A stretch of 64,000 nucleotides of DNA, taken from NCBI RefSeq assembly GCF_004005855.1, contig NZ_SACL01000001.1, positions 124,001 to 188,000 on the forward strand, written 5' to 3'. Positions 1 through 7,918 of this stretch are shown here, one piece after another. The notes under the pieces were generated by a model. The model was not told the DNA's origin, ran no database searches, and saw only the letters and a list, made by a program, of their open reading frames with translations. Origin of the DNA: Rhodovarius crocodyli (GTDB taxonomy: Bacteria > Pseudomonadota > Alphaproteobacteria > Acetobacterales > Acetobacteraceae). A program made the translations under genes and the position numbers. Every line of letters starts with the position of its first letter. Positions within the stretch are counted from its first letter, which is position 1.

Positions 1-132
1 TCGAAGGCGGATGTCTCGCTGCGCAAGGGGGATATCATCGTCCTTGCCTCGGGAGGGGGCGGGGGCCATGGCGACCCGGCCCTGCGCGGCCGGGCGGCCA
101 TCGCGGCGGACGAGGCCCAGGGCTACGTCTGA
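1..132 (+). CDS. Hydantoinase B/oxoprolinase subunit, C-terminal end only
   Basis: Only the last 43 codons are inside the window, and the gene begins upstream of base 1. The tail has a glycine run followed by HGDP, an alternating charged helix and GYV at the stop. That is the usual C-terminal signature of the HyuB/N-methylhydantoinase B family. These ATP-dependent enzymes open cyclic amides such as hydantoins and 5-oxoproline together with a HyuA partner, which would lie upstream. It is followed by a hairpin and then the promoter of the receptor/molybdenum hydroxylase operon, so it is probably a separate transcript. The subfamily and substrate cannot be told from the tail alone. Confidence 0.75.
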   Translation, partial: SKADVSLRKGDIIVLASGGGGGHGDPALRGRAAIAADEAQGYV

Positions 133-137
133 CCGCC

Positions 138-169
138 GATGCGGCGCCCCGCCCGACGGGCGCCGCATC
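138..169 (+). terminator. Terminator-like hairpin after hyuB
   Basis: Perfect 12-bp arms (GATGCGGCGCCC at 138-149 and its complement at 158-169) enclose an 8-nt loop, starting 6 nt after the hyuB-like stop codon. No T run follows, so it may be a weak or Rho-assisted terminator. Its position fits the end of the upstream operon. Confidence 0.55.
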
Positions 170-282
170 CCGGGGCACAGGCCCCTCCTGCCTCCTGAAC
201 CGAAGTTTCCGAACGGGCCCGCCTGCCCTGCGGGTGTGCCGGAACCCTCTTGCACGGGGCGAAGACACGCGTTTAAAGTATG

Positions 283-292
283 AAGTATACTT
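283..292. promoter_or_regulatory. Palindromic operator AAGTATACTT, copy 1
   Basis: A perfect 10-bp palindrome 53 bp before the ATG of the Bug receptor gene at 346. Its internal TATACT (286-291) matches the sigma70 -10 consensus at five of six positions, so it probably overlaps the promoter and would give a leader of about 48 nt. The same sequence occurs at 12852, 18153 and 19549, always upstream of a gene start. The GTATAC core is the kind of palindrome bound by FadR-type (FCD) GntR regulators, and such a regulator is encoded at 7173-7844. Binding itself is inferred. Confidence 0.7.
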
Positions 293-345
293 GATCCCGA
301 AACGGGACGCTGCCGCGGCGCCACGACGACCTGACAGGAGGTTCC

Positions 346-1317
346 ATGACCCCGACCCGCCGGGCTTTCTCCCTTGCCGCCCTTTCCCTGCCCGGGCTGG
401 CCGCCCCCGCCCTGGCACAGCAGGCGGACCGCCCCATCCGCCTGATCGTGCCCTATCCGGCCGGCGGCACCGCCGACGCGGTGGGCCGCATGCTGGCCGA
501 GGCGATGGCCCCCGTGCTGGGCCAGCAGGTGATCGTCGACAACCGCAGCGGCGGCGGCGGCATGATCGGCGCCGAGGCGGTGGCCAAGGCCACGCCCGAC
601 GGCACCACCCTGCTGCTGGGGCTGAACGGCCCGCTTTCCATCAACCCGGCCATCCGCACCAGCATGCCCTATGACCCGCTGCGCGACTTCGCGCCGGTCA
701 CGCTCATCTGCGAGATCCCCGGCCTGCTGGGCGTGCCCGCGGACAGCCCCGCGCGCTCCATCGCGGACCTGATCAGCGCCGAGCGCGCCCGGCCGGGCAG
801 CATTTCCTTCGCCTCCCAGGGGATCGGCACCACCGGCCACCTGACGGGTGAGCTGATGAACGTGCTGGGCAATGTGAACATGACCCACGTGCCCTATCGC
901 GGCACGTCCCAGGCGATGGGCGACCTGCTCTCGGGCCGGGTGCAGTTCACCTGGGACCTGCCGACGGTGCTGGTGCCCCAGAAGGAGGCCGGGCGCATGC
1001 GCATCATCGCGGCCGCCACCCGTGAGCGCCTGCCGGAGTTGCCCGACGTGGCCACGGTGGTCGAGCAGGGCTTCCCCCAGCTGATCTATTCCACCTGGGT
1101 CGGGATGCTGGCGCCCTCCGCCACGCCCCGCCCCGTGCTGGAGCGGCTGAACGCCGCCAACCGCCAGGTTCTGGCCACGCCGGAGGCGCAGCGCCGCCTG
1201 GTTTCCTTCGGTGCCAAGGCCAGCGGCCTGCCGCTGGAGGAATACCGCAGCTACCTGGCCGCCGAGATCGCCAAATGGCGCGATGTGGCCCAGCGCGCCA
1301 ATGTAAGGGCCGAATAA
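346..1317 (+). CDS. Bug family (TctC-like) periplasmic solute-binding receptor
   Basis: The 323-aa protein has the length and fold signatures of tripartite-tricarboxylate (Bug) receptors. It opens with a twin-arginine-like export signal (TRRAFSL, cleavage after ALAQ near residue 25). The ring-binding segment IRLIVPYPAGGTADAVGR follows near residues 31-48, and there are the usual VPYRGTSQA and TRERLPELPDVATV motifs. A strong AGGAGG ribosome site precedes the ATG. It is the first gene of the operon that continues into the molybdenum hydroxylase, with operator copy 1 upstream. No TctA or TctB membrane subunit is nearby. It may therefore use a distant transporter or act as a sensor for a carboxylated substrate. 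Bug receptors usually bind small carboxylates or amides; the ligand here is unknown. Confidence 0.85.
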   Translation: MTPTRRAFSLAALSLPGLAAPALAQQADRPIRLIVPYPAGGTADAVGRMLAEAMAPVLGQQVIVDNRSGGGGMIGAEAVAKATPDGTTLLLGLNGPLSINPAIRTSMPYDPLRDFAPVTLICEIPGLLGVPADSPARSIADLISAERARPGSISFASQGIGTTGHLTGELMNVLGNVNMTHVPYRGTSQAMGDLLSGRVQFTWDLPTVLVPQKEAGRMRIIAAATRERLPELPDVATVVEQGFPQLIYSTWVGMLAPSATPRPVLERLNAANRQVLATPEAQRRLVSFGAKASGLPLEEYRSYLAAEIAKWRDVAQRANVRAE

Positions 1318-1320
1318 CCA

Positions 1321-3663
1321 GTGGACAGTCACCACGACAGCAACCTCAGCAACAGCAGCCAGGTCGGCCAGCCCTTCACCCGGCTGGAGGACCGCCGCCA
1401 CCTGGCGGGCCAGGGCGGCTTCGTGGCTGACCTGCGCCTGCCGGGCATCCGGGATGTGGCCTTCCTGCGCAGCTCCATGGCGCATGCGCGGCTGGGGCCC
1501 ATCGCGGTGCCGGCCGACGCGCCGGCCGGCGCTGTCTGGACCGCGGAGGCCTTCCACGGGCTGGTGAAGCCCATCCGCGCCGTGCTGGACCGCCCGGCCT
1601 ATCGTCCCTCGGACCAGCCCGTCATGGCCGAGGGCACGGTGCGCCATGTGGGTGAGATCGTGGCCGCCGTGCTGGCCGACAATCGTGCCCTGGCCGAGGA
1701 TCTGGCCGAGCGGCTGGAGCCCGCATACGACCCGCTGCCCGCCATCACCGACCCCGAGCAGGCGCTGCTGCCCGAAAGCGCGCCCCTGCATCCGGGCTGG
1801 GCGGACAATGTCTACATGACCATGGGCCGCACCACGGGCGATTTCGACGCCATGGTGGCCCGTGCCGACGTGCATGTGACGCGCCATCTGCGGATGGAAC
1901 GCGTGGCCGCCATGCCGCTGGAGACCCGCGGCTGCGTCGCCCGCTTCGATCGCGGCAGCGGCGTGCTCACGCTCTGGATCGCCACCCAGCGCCCGCACCT
2001 GATCCGCACCATGCTGGCCGAGCAGCTGACCGGCATCGAGGAGCGCGACATCCGCGTCATCGCCCCCGATGTCGGCGGCGGCTTCGGCGGCAAGAGCAAC
2101 CTTTACCCTGAGGAAATCCTGCTCGCGGCCATGGCGATGCGCCTGCCGCACCCGGTCCGCTGGATCGAGGACCGGTGGGAGCACATGGTCTCCGCCTCCC
2201 ACTCCCGCCAGCATGTGCAGACCATCACCGCGCATGCGACGAAGGAAGGCGAGCTGCTGGCCGTCGATGTGCGCTTCCTGGTGGATGGCGGCGCCTATGC
2301 CATGCGCACCTCCACCCCGGCGGTCGAGGCCAACATGGCCAGCAGCGTGCTGCCCGGCCCCTACAAGTTCCAGGCCTATCGCTTCGAGGCCACGACGGTG
2401 GCCACCAACAAGACGCCGGTGGGCCCGTTCCGCGGCGTGGGGCGGCCGGCGGCGGTCTTCGCCATGGAACGCATCATGGAGGAGACGGCGGCCGCCATCG
2501 GCATGGACCCCGTCGAGTTCCGCCTGCGCAATATGATCCAGCCCGAGGAACACCCGTTCACCACCATCTCGGGCCTCGTCTATGACAGCGGCGACTATCC
2601 TTCCCTGCTGACCAAGGCTGCGCAGTCGATCCGCGCGCCGGGGAAAGGGGATGCCCCCGCCAACATCGCCATCGGCATCGGCTTCGGCTGCTATACCGAG
2701 CAGACGGCCCATGGCGCGCAGGAATGGCACCGGCGCGGCTCCCCCTTCGTCTATGGCTTCGAGGCGGCGCGGGTGCGGATCGATCCCTCGGGCGGCGTGC
2801 TGGTCTCGACCGGCATCCAGAGCCACGGCCAGGGGCTCGAAACCTCGCTGGCGCAGATCGCGGGCGATGTGCTGGGCGTGAGCTATGACCGCGTGCGCGT
2901 GGTGCATGGCGATACCGAGCTCTGCCCCTATGGCATGGGCACCGTCGCGTCCCGCTCGCTGGTGATGGCGGGCGGCGCGGTCGAGGGCGCCTGCCAGCGC
3001 CTGGCCGCCAAGATCCGCCGCATCGCCGCCCATAACCTGGACTGCGCGGCCGATGACGTGCTGCTGGCCGGCGGCGAGGCACAGGGGCCGGGCGGGTCCA
3101 TCCCGCTCGATGCCGTCGCGCGCATCGCCTATCTGGAGCTGCAGAAGCTGCCCCTGGATGTCGAGCCCGCGCTGGACATCCTCTATTGCTACCGCCCGCC
3201 GGTGGAAACAGGCGCCTATTCCTCGGGTGTGCATGCGGCCAAGGTCGCGGTGGACCTGGACAGCGGCCATGTGAAGATCCTGGATTTCGTGGTGGCCGAG
3301 GATTGCGGGCGCGTGATCAACCCGCTGATCGTCGACGGCCAGATCGCGGGCGGCGTCGCCCAGGGCATCGGCCAGGCGCTGCTGGAGGAGTTCCAGTACG
3401 ACGACCAGGGCCAGCCCACCAAGGTGACGCTGGCGGATTATCTGGTGCCCGGCGCGCCGGAGCTGGTGAATGTGCGGATCATCCACCAGGAAACCCTGTC
3501 GCCCTTCACCGTGCACGGCGCCAAGGGGCTGGGCGAGGGCGGCGCGATCGGCCCGCCGGCCGCCGTGGCCAATGCCGTCAGTGACGCGCTGCGCCAGTTC
3601 GGCGTGGATGTGCGCCGCGTGCCGATCAGGCCCGAGGACCTTTGGGAGGCGCTGCGGCCATGA
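1321..3663 (+). CDS. Xanthine dehydrogenase-family molybdenum hydroxylase, large (molybdopterin) subunit
   Basis: This 780-aa catalytic subunit hydroxylates an electron-poor ring carbon using water. Visible hallmarks are DVGGGFGGK near residue 255, GPFRGVGRP near residue 365 and the C-terminal GAKGLGEGGAIGPP near residue 735, whose Glu is the catalytic base in this family. The start is a GTG three bases after the receptor stop. The next gene overlaps it by 4 nt, followed by the FAD and 2Fe-2S subunits. This three-gene layout is shared by nicotine, quinoline, isoquinoline and CO-dehydrogenase type enzymes rather than one-chain xanthine dehydrogenases. The substrate is not deducible. With a ring monooxygenase and an extradiol dioxygenase in the same operon, a heteroaromatic ring is the best guess. 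Confidence 0.9.
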   Translation: MDSHHDSNLSNSSQVGQPFTRLEDRRHLAGQGGFVADLRLPGIRDVAFLRSSMAHARLGPIAVPADAPAGAVWTAEAFHGLVKPIRAVLDRPAYRPSDQPVMAEGTVRHVGEIVAAVLADNRALAEDLAERLEPAYDPLPAITDPEQALLPESAPLHPGWADNVYMTMGRTTGDFDAMVARADVHVTRHLRMERVAAMPLETRGCVARFDRGSGVLTLWIATQRPHLIRTMLAEQLTGIEERDIRVIAPDVGGGFGGKSNLYPEEILLAAMAMRLPHPVRWIEDRWEHMVSASHSRQHVQTITAHATKEGELLAVDVRFLVDGGAYAMRTSTPAVEANMASSVLPGPYKFQAYRFEATTVATNKTPVGPFRGVGRPAAVFAMERIMEETAAAIGMDPVEFRLRNMIQPEEHPFTTISGLVYDSGDYPSLLTKAAQSIRAPGKGDAPANIAIGIGFGCYTEQTAHGAQEWHRRGSPFVYGFEAARVRIDPSGGVLVSTGIQSHGQGLETSLAQIAGDVLGVSYDRVRVVHGDTELCPYGMGTVASRSLVMAGGAVEGACQRLAAKIRRIAAHNLDCAADDVLLAGGEAQGPGGSIPLDAVARIAYLELQKLPLDVEPALDILYCYRPPVETGAYSSGVHAAKVAVDLDSGHVKILDFVVAEDCGRVINPLIVDGQIAGGVAQGIGQALLEEFQYDDQGQPTKVTLADYLVPGAPELVNVRIIHQETLSPFTVHGAKGLGEGGAIGPPAAVANAVSDALRQFGVDVRRVPIRPEDLWEALRP

Positions 3664-4490
3664 AGTTCCCCGCTTTCGACTATGCGCGCCCTGCCGGGTT
3701 GGACGCCGCGCTGGACCTGTTGGCCGGCGAGGCCGCCGTGCTGTCCGGCGGGCAGAGCCTGTCGCCCATGATGGGCTTCCGGGTCGCGCGCCCGGAAAAG
3801 CTCGTGGATATCAGCCGCCTGTCGGCCCTGCGCGGCGCCGCGCTGGAGCCTGACGGGACGCTGGTGATCGGCGCCGCCGTCACCCATGCCATGATCGAGG
3901 ACGGCGCCCTGCCCGGCCCGTTGGGCGGTTTCCTGGCGCGGGTCGCGGGCGGCATCGCCTATCGCGCCATCCGCAACCGGGGCACCATCGGCGGCAGCCT
4001 GTGCCAGGCCGACCCCGCCGCCGACTGGCCCTGCGTGATGTCCCTGCTGGACGCCGTGCTGGTGCTGCGCCGCGCGGGTGGCGAACGCCAGGTGCCGGTG
4101 CGGGCATTCCTGCTCGGCCATCTGATGACGGCCATCGAGCCGGGTGAGCTGCTGACCGTCATCCGTATCCCGCCCCAGCCCGGCGCGCGCTTCGGCATGG
4201 CGAAATCCACCCGCAAGCTGGGCGAATTCGCGGAAGGCATCGCCGCCGCCTGCCTGACGCCGGGTGCCGCCCGCGTCACCCTCGGCGCGCTGGAAGTCCC
4301 GCCCGCCACGCTCGCGGTGGACCCGGCACTGGTGACGGGCCCGCAACCCGCGCGGCTCACCAGCTCGCCGCTCTACGCGGCGGTGGATGCCGCGCTGAAG
4401 GCCGCCGATGCCACCGACCCGGCCGGCTACCGCCACCATCTGGCAGTGCTGACCGGCTGCCGCGCCCTGATCGAGGCCGCCCAGCCATGA
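3660..4490 (+). CDS. Molybdenum hydroxylase, FAD-binding medium subunit
   Basis: This 276-aa CoxM-like subunit passes electrons from the 2Fe-2S centres to FAD. The FAD-binding segments LSGGQSLSPMMGFR (near residue 32) and RNRGTIGGSLCQADPAADWP (near residue 105) are intact. I chose the ATG at 3660 because it overlaps the TGA of the large subunit (ATGA) and has GGGAG upstream. An in-frame start 18 nt earlier is possible. It overlaps the next gene by 4 nt, which supports translational coupling and a fixed subunit ratio. Confidence 0.9.
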   Translation: MKFPAFDYARPAGLDAALDLLAGEAAVLSGGQSLSPMMGFRVARPEKLVDISRLSALRGAALEPDGTLVIGAAVTHAMIEDGALPGPLGGFLARVAGGIAYRAIRNRGTIGGSLCQADPAADWPCVMSLLDAVLVLRRAGGERQVPVRAFLLGHLMTAIEPGELLTVIRIPPQPGARFGMAKSTRKLGEFAEGIAAACLTPGAARVTLGALEVPPATLAVDPALVTGPQPARLTSSPLYAAVDAALKAADATDPAGYRHHLAVLTGCRALIEAAQP

Positions 4491-4951
4491 CCGACATCGC
4501 AATCACCATCAACGGCACCGCCTGGGAGGGTACGGTCGAGCCGCGCCTCTCGCTCGCGGACCTGATCCGCGGCGAGCTGACGTTGACCGGCACGCATCTG
4601 GGCTGCGAGCACGGCGTCTGCGGCGCCTGCAATGTCGAGGTGGACGGCGTGCCCATGCGGTCCTGCCTGATGCCCGCCGCCGCCGCCGACGGCTGCGCCA
4701 TCACCACCATCGAGGGCCAGTACGGCGAGATGGCGGAGCGCCTGCGCGCCGCCTTCACCACCCATCACGCCCTGCAGTGCGGCTTCTGCACCTCCGGCAT
4801 GATGGCCACCGCGCTGGATATCCTGCGCCGGGGCCTGGGGCGCGACGAAGCCACCATCCGGCGGGAGCTGGCCGGCAACATCTGCCGCTGCACCGGATAC
4901 CAGGGGATCGTCGCCGCGATCCTGCATGTCGCCCAGGAGACCACGCCATGA
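4487..4951 (+). CDS. Molybdenum hydroxylase, 2Fe-2S small subunit
   Basis: The 154-aa protein has both iron-sulfur domains of the family. The N-terminal plant-ferredoxin-like cluster uses CEHGVCGAC plus a later Cys (near residues 42-62). The C-terminal helical cluster uses CGFC and CRC (near residues 101-138). It relays electrons from the molybdenum site to the FAD subunit. It overlaps its neighbours on both sides by 4 nt. All eight expected cysteines are present, so the complex looks functional. No XdhC/CoxF-type cofactor-insertion gene is seen in the window. Confidence 0.93.
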   Translation: MTDIAITINGTAWEGTVEPRLSLADLIRGELTLTGTHLGCEHGVCGACNVEVDGVPMRSCLMPAAAADGCAITTIEGQYGEMAERLRAAFTTHHALQCGFCTSGMMATALDILRRGLGRDEATIRRELAGNICRCTGYQGIVAAILHVAQETTP

Positions 4952-6009
4952 AGCCCGGCGTCATCGCGGGGGCGGCCGTGCCGCATGCCCCGCAATTCAT
5001 GTCCCGCCCCAGCACCGAGGACCTGGACCAGGTCGAGCGCGTGCGGGTCGCCATGCTGGAGGTCGGCGAGCGCCTGCGCGCGCTGAAGCCCGACCTCACC
5101 ATCGTCATCACCAACGACCATGGCGACGAGTTCGCGGTGGGCTGCATCCCGGCCTTCACCATCCATTGCGGCGCCCGCGCCCAGGGCCAGCACAAGCATG
5201 CCGGCTGGTGGGCGGTGGACGGCGACAACGGCTATCGCCTGACCCGCGCCCTGCTGGAGGAAGGCTTCGACCCCGCCTTCTCCATGGATGTGCCGCTGCA
5301 GACGGCCTTCACCATCCCCTACGACTTCATGGGCTATGGCCGCCAGGACGCCTTCCTGCCGATCTTCGTGAACAGCTATGTGCCGCCGCAGCCCTCGGTC
5401 GAACGCTGCTATGCCTTCGGGCAGGCGCTGCACCGGGCCTCGGTGCGGCTCGGCTTGCGCACCGTCATCATCGCCAGCGGCGGCTTCAGCCACTATCCCG
5501 GCACGCCGCAATACCCGCACCCGGATGTGGAAACCGACCGCGGCCTGTTCGAGCGCATCTCGGCCGGCAACCTGCGCAGCCTGATGACGCTGGATGACGT
5601 GGCACTGGACCGCACCGGCAATGTCGAGGCGCGCAGCATCATCATGCTGGCCGGCGCCATCGGCGACCGGCTGCCGGATGTGACCGCCTGGGAGCCCTCC
5701 TGGCACCACACCTATGCCGTGTTCGGCTGGACGCAGGAGCGCGACAATGCCGAGCCCGGCCTGCATTACCCCGTCACGCCCCCTGCCCGCGCCCAGCTGG
5801 CCCGCGCCATCTTCACCCTGCGCACCGACAGCGAGGCCTGCCGCGCCTTCATGGCCGACCCCGCCGCCTATGCCACCCGCCACCACCTAGCGGCGGACGA
5901 GGCCGAGGCGCTGGCCGCCATGGACGAGCCCCGCCTGCGTGAGCATTTCGCCATCCATCCCCTGCTGATCGCGGGCGCCCAGCGGCGCCTGGCGATGCTG
6001 GCCAAGTGA
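4948..6009 (+). CDS. Class III extradiol ring-cleavage dioxygenase, LigB-LigA fusion
   Basis: The 353-aa protein carries a LigB-type catalytic domain (about residues 1-270). His in AVPHAPQF and NDHGDEF are the probable iron ligands, and His in GGFSHYPG is a probable catalytic base. A short helical LigA-like domain follows (about residues 275-350). Enzymes of this class open dihydroxylated aromatic rings with O2. Having both parts on one chain resembles gallate dioxygenase rather than two-chain protocatechuate 4,5-dioxygenase. The ATG at 4948 overlaps the 2Fe-2S subunit stop, which ties ring cleavage to the preceding hydroxylation step. The ring substrate is unknown; a hydroxylated pyridine or similar ring is inferred from the neighbours. 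Confidence 0.8.
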   Translation: MKPGVIAGAAVPHAPQFMSRPSTEDLDQVERVRVAMLEVGERLRALKPDLTIVITNDHGDEFAVGCIPAFTIHCGARAQGQHKHAGWWAVDGDNGYRLTRALLEEGFDPAFSMDVPLQTAFTIPYDFMGYGRQDAFLPIFVNSYVPPQPSVERCYAFGQALHRASVRLGLRTVIIASGGFSHYPGTPQYPHPDVETDRGLFERISAGNLRSLMTLDDVALDRTGNVEARSIIMLAGAIGDRLPDVTAWEPSWHHTYAVFGWTQERDNAEPGLHYPVTPPARAQLARAIFTLRTDSEACRAFMADPAAYATRHHLAADEAEALAAMDEPRLREHFAIHPLLIAGAQRRLAMLAK

Positions 6010-6016
6010 GGCCCAC

Positions 6017-7165
6017 ATGACCACCACCCAACGCCATGCCGAGATCGCGGGCGGCGGCATCGGGGGCCTCGGCCTCGGCATGATGCTGGCCGCCGATGGC
6101 TGGACCGTGCGCGTGCACGAACGCTCGCCCGAGATCCGCGAGGTCGGCGCCGGCCTCTACATCAAGAACAATTCCCTGCGCGTGCTGGAACAGTATGGCG
6201 TGGTGGAGGAACTGGAACCCCACGGCACCTGGCTGAAGCACCGCCGCGTGCGCAACGCCGAGGGCCGCGTCATCAACGAGCACGAGACGGTGGGCCATCG
6301 CCGCTGCCTCGTGACCCCGCGCCAGGCGCTGGTGGATGTGCTGGCCAGCCGCGCGCGGGCCTATGGGGTGGAGGTCGTCACCGGCTCTCACATCGCGGGA
6401 ATCGAGGCGGGCGGCGCGCTGATCGACGCGGCCGGCAAGCGCTATGCGGCCGATCTGGTGGTGGCGGCCGACGGCGCGCGGTCGCGGCTGCGCAATGCGC
6501 TCGGGATCAAGGGCAGCTTCCGGGAGCTGGACACGCTGATCGACCGTTTCCTGGTCGATACCCGCAGCTTCACCCAGGACGACGCGACCACCGAGCATTG
6601 GTCCGGCCGCCGCCGCATCGGCATCACGCCGAGCGGCCCCAACCAGTCCTATGTCTATGTGGTGATGCCGCGCGGCGACGCGCCGGGCGCGCGGCTGCCG
6701 CTGGATGTGGCCAGCTGGAATGCCTCCCACCCCTTCCTGAAGGCAGAATTCGACATCCTGTCCCAGGCGCCTTCCACCCAGTACCCTTATGCGCTGGTGA
6801 AGGTGGATCGCTGGTCCGAGGGGAAGGCCGCCATCGTGGGCGACTGCGCCCATGGCCTGCCGCCCACGCTGGGCCAGGGGGCCGGGCTCACGCTGATGAA
6901 CTCCTACGCGCTGATGCGCATGGTGCAGGGCCGCGCCGACATTCCGGCCGCCCTGCGCGAATGGGAAAAGACGGTGCGCTTCATCAGCGACAGCACCCAG
7001 CGCTGGGCCGTGCGCTATGACTGGTTCAGCCGCCAGTGGCCGAGCTCTCTGTCGCTGCTGAAGCCGCTGGTGGTGGGTGCCTTCCAGCACTCGAAATACC
7101 TGACCGAGAAGCTGCGCATGGCCGATCGCGGCCTGGACCTGACGCCCATCGGCTTCGCGGCCTGA
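6017..7165 (+). CDS. FAD-dependent aromatic ring monooxygenase (salicylate / 6-hydroxynicotinate hydroxylase type)
   Basis: The 382-aa single-component flavoprotein hydroxylase has all three flavin motifs: GGGIGGLGLG at residue 11, the DG motif VVAADGARSRLR near residue 155 and the GD motif IVGDCAHGLPPTLGQGAGL near residue 275. Such enzymes use NAD(P)H and O2 to hydroxylate a phenolic or hydroxypyridine ring, often with loss of a carboxyl group. It starts 8 nt after the dioxygenase gene and ends the operon, converging on the GntR gene with only 7 nt between them. In a pathway it would act after the molybdenum hydroxylase and before the dioxygenase. Confidence 0.85.
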   Translation: MTTTQRHAEIAGGGIGGLGLGMMLAADGWTVRVHERSPEIREVGAGLYIKNNSLRVLEQYGVVEELEPHGTWLKHRRVRNAEGRVINEHETVGHRRCLVTPRQALVDVLASRARAYGVEVVTGSHIAGIEAGGALIDAAGKRYAADLVVAADGARSRLRNALGIKGSFRELDTLIDRFLVDTRSFTQDDATTEHWSGRRRIGITPSGPNQSYVYVVMPRGDAPGARLPLDVASWNASHPFLKAEFDILSQAPSTQYPYALVKVDRWSEGKAAIVGDCAHGLPPTLGQGAGLTLMNSYALMRMVQGRADIPAALREWEKTVRFISDSTQRWAVRYDWFSRQWPSSLSLLKPLVVGAFQHSKYLTEKLRMADRGLDLTPIGFAA

Positions 7166-7172
7166 GGGCGCG

Positions 7173-7844
7173 TCAGCTCTCCTCGCTGAGCCTGGAGAGC
7201 GCGGTGCGCCGCGTGGCCTCCAGGTGCAGCAGGGTCGCTTCCTCCGCCCCCTTGCCGTCCCTCGCCTCGATGGCCGACAGGATCATCTCGTGTTCCTTCA
7301 GGGTCTGGCGGGTGCGCTCGATGGGCACCTGCGAGTAGTACCACTGCAGGCGGACCTCGATGTCGCGGATGATCTTGGCAGCATAGGCATTGCCGGCGGC
7401 CTCCGCGCAGGCGGCATGGAAGGCCTGGTTGCTCTCGGCCAGTTCCATGGAGCTTTCGCGCTTCAGCGCCTCCAGGCTCTGGCGCATGCTGGCCTTGATC
7501 TTGGCCAGATGGCCCTGGTTGCGCCGTTCCGCGGCCAGGCGCGCCAACTGGGGCTCCATGATGAAGCGCGTCTCATACAGGTTGCTCAGCTCCTCGGCCG
7601 TGTGCTCCTGCACATAGACGCCGCGGCGCGGGCGGATGTTGATCCAGCCATTCGCCTCCAGCGAGCGCAGCGCCTCCCGCACCGGGATCTTGCTGACCTC
7701 GAAATGGGCCGCGATCTCATCGGGTTGGATGCGGTCGCCGGGGCGGAACCGCCCCTCGATGATCGCTCGTGAGAGAATGGCGTAGAGCTGGTCAGGCAGG
7801 TTGTCGTTGCCGCGCATCGTCGGCAGGTCAAGCGGCAACGACAT
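7173..7844 (-). CDS. GntR family transcriptional regulator, FadR/FCD subfamily
   Basis: The 223-aa protein has an N-terminal winged helix-turn-helix (about residues 16-85) with PGDRIQPDEIAAHFEVSKIP and VREALRSLEANG. An all-helical FCD effector domain follows (about residues 95-215), with the conserved His and Asn positions in the RFIMEPQLARLAA and ESNQAFH helices. FCD regulators usually repress catabolic genes and are released by a carboxylate effector. It is the only DNA-binding regulator in the first 19 kb, where the palindrome AAGTATACTT precedes four transcription units, so it is the natural candidate to bind it. It may be transcribed with the RutA-like gene upstream (75-nt gap). Confidence 0.88.
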   Translation of the reverse strand: MSLPLDLPTMRGNDNLPDQLYAILSRAIIEGRFRPGDRIQPDEIAAHFEVSKIPVREALRSLEANGWINIRPRRGVYVQEHTAEELSNLYETRFIMEPQLARLAAERRNQGHLAKIKASMRQSLEALKRESSMELAESNQAFHAACAEAAGNAYAAKIIRDIEVRLQWYYSQVPIERTRQTLKEHEMILSAIEARDGKGAEEATLLHLEATRRTALSRLSEES

Positions 7845-7918
7845 TCATCAGCCTTCATTGTCCAATGGCATCATCGCGTGGCGGCGGCCGCCCTGGTGGG
7901 CAGGCCGTCATGCATGAC

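Noticed and set aside
7856-7867. CATTGTCCAATG as an autoregulatory operator of the GntR gene
   Set aside because: It is a short imperfect dyad unlike AAGTATACTT. One weak repeat near a start is not enough to support a site.
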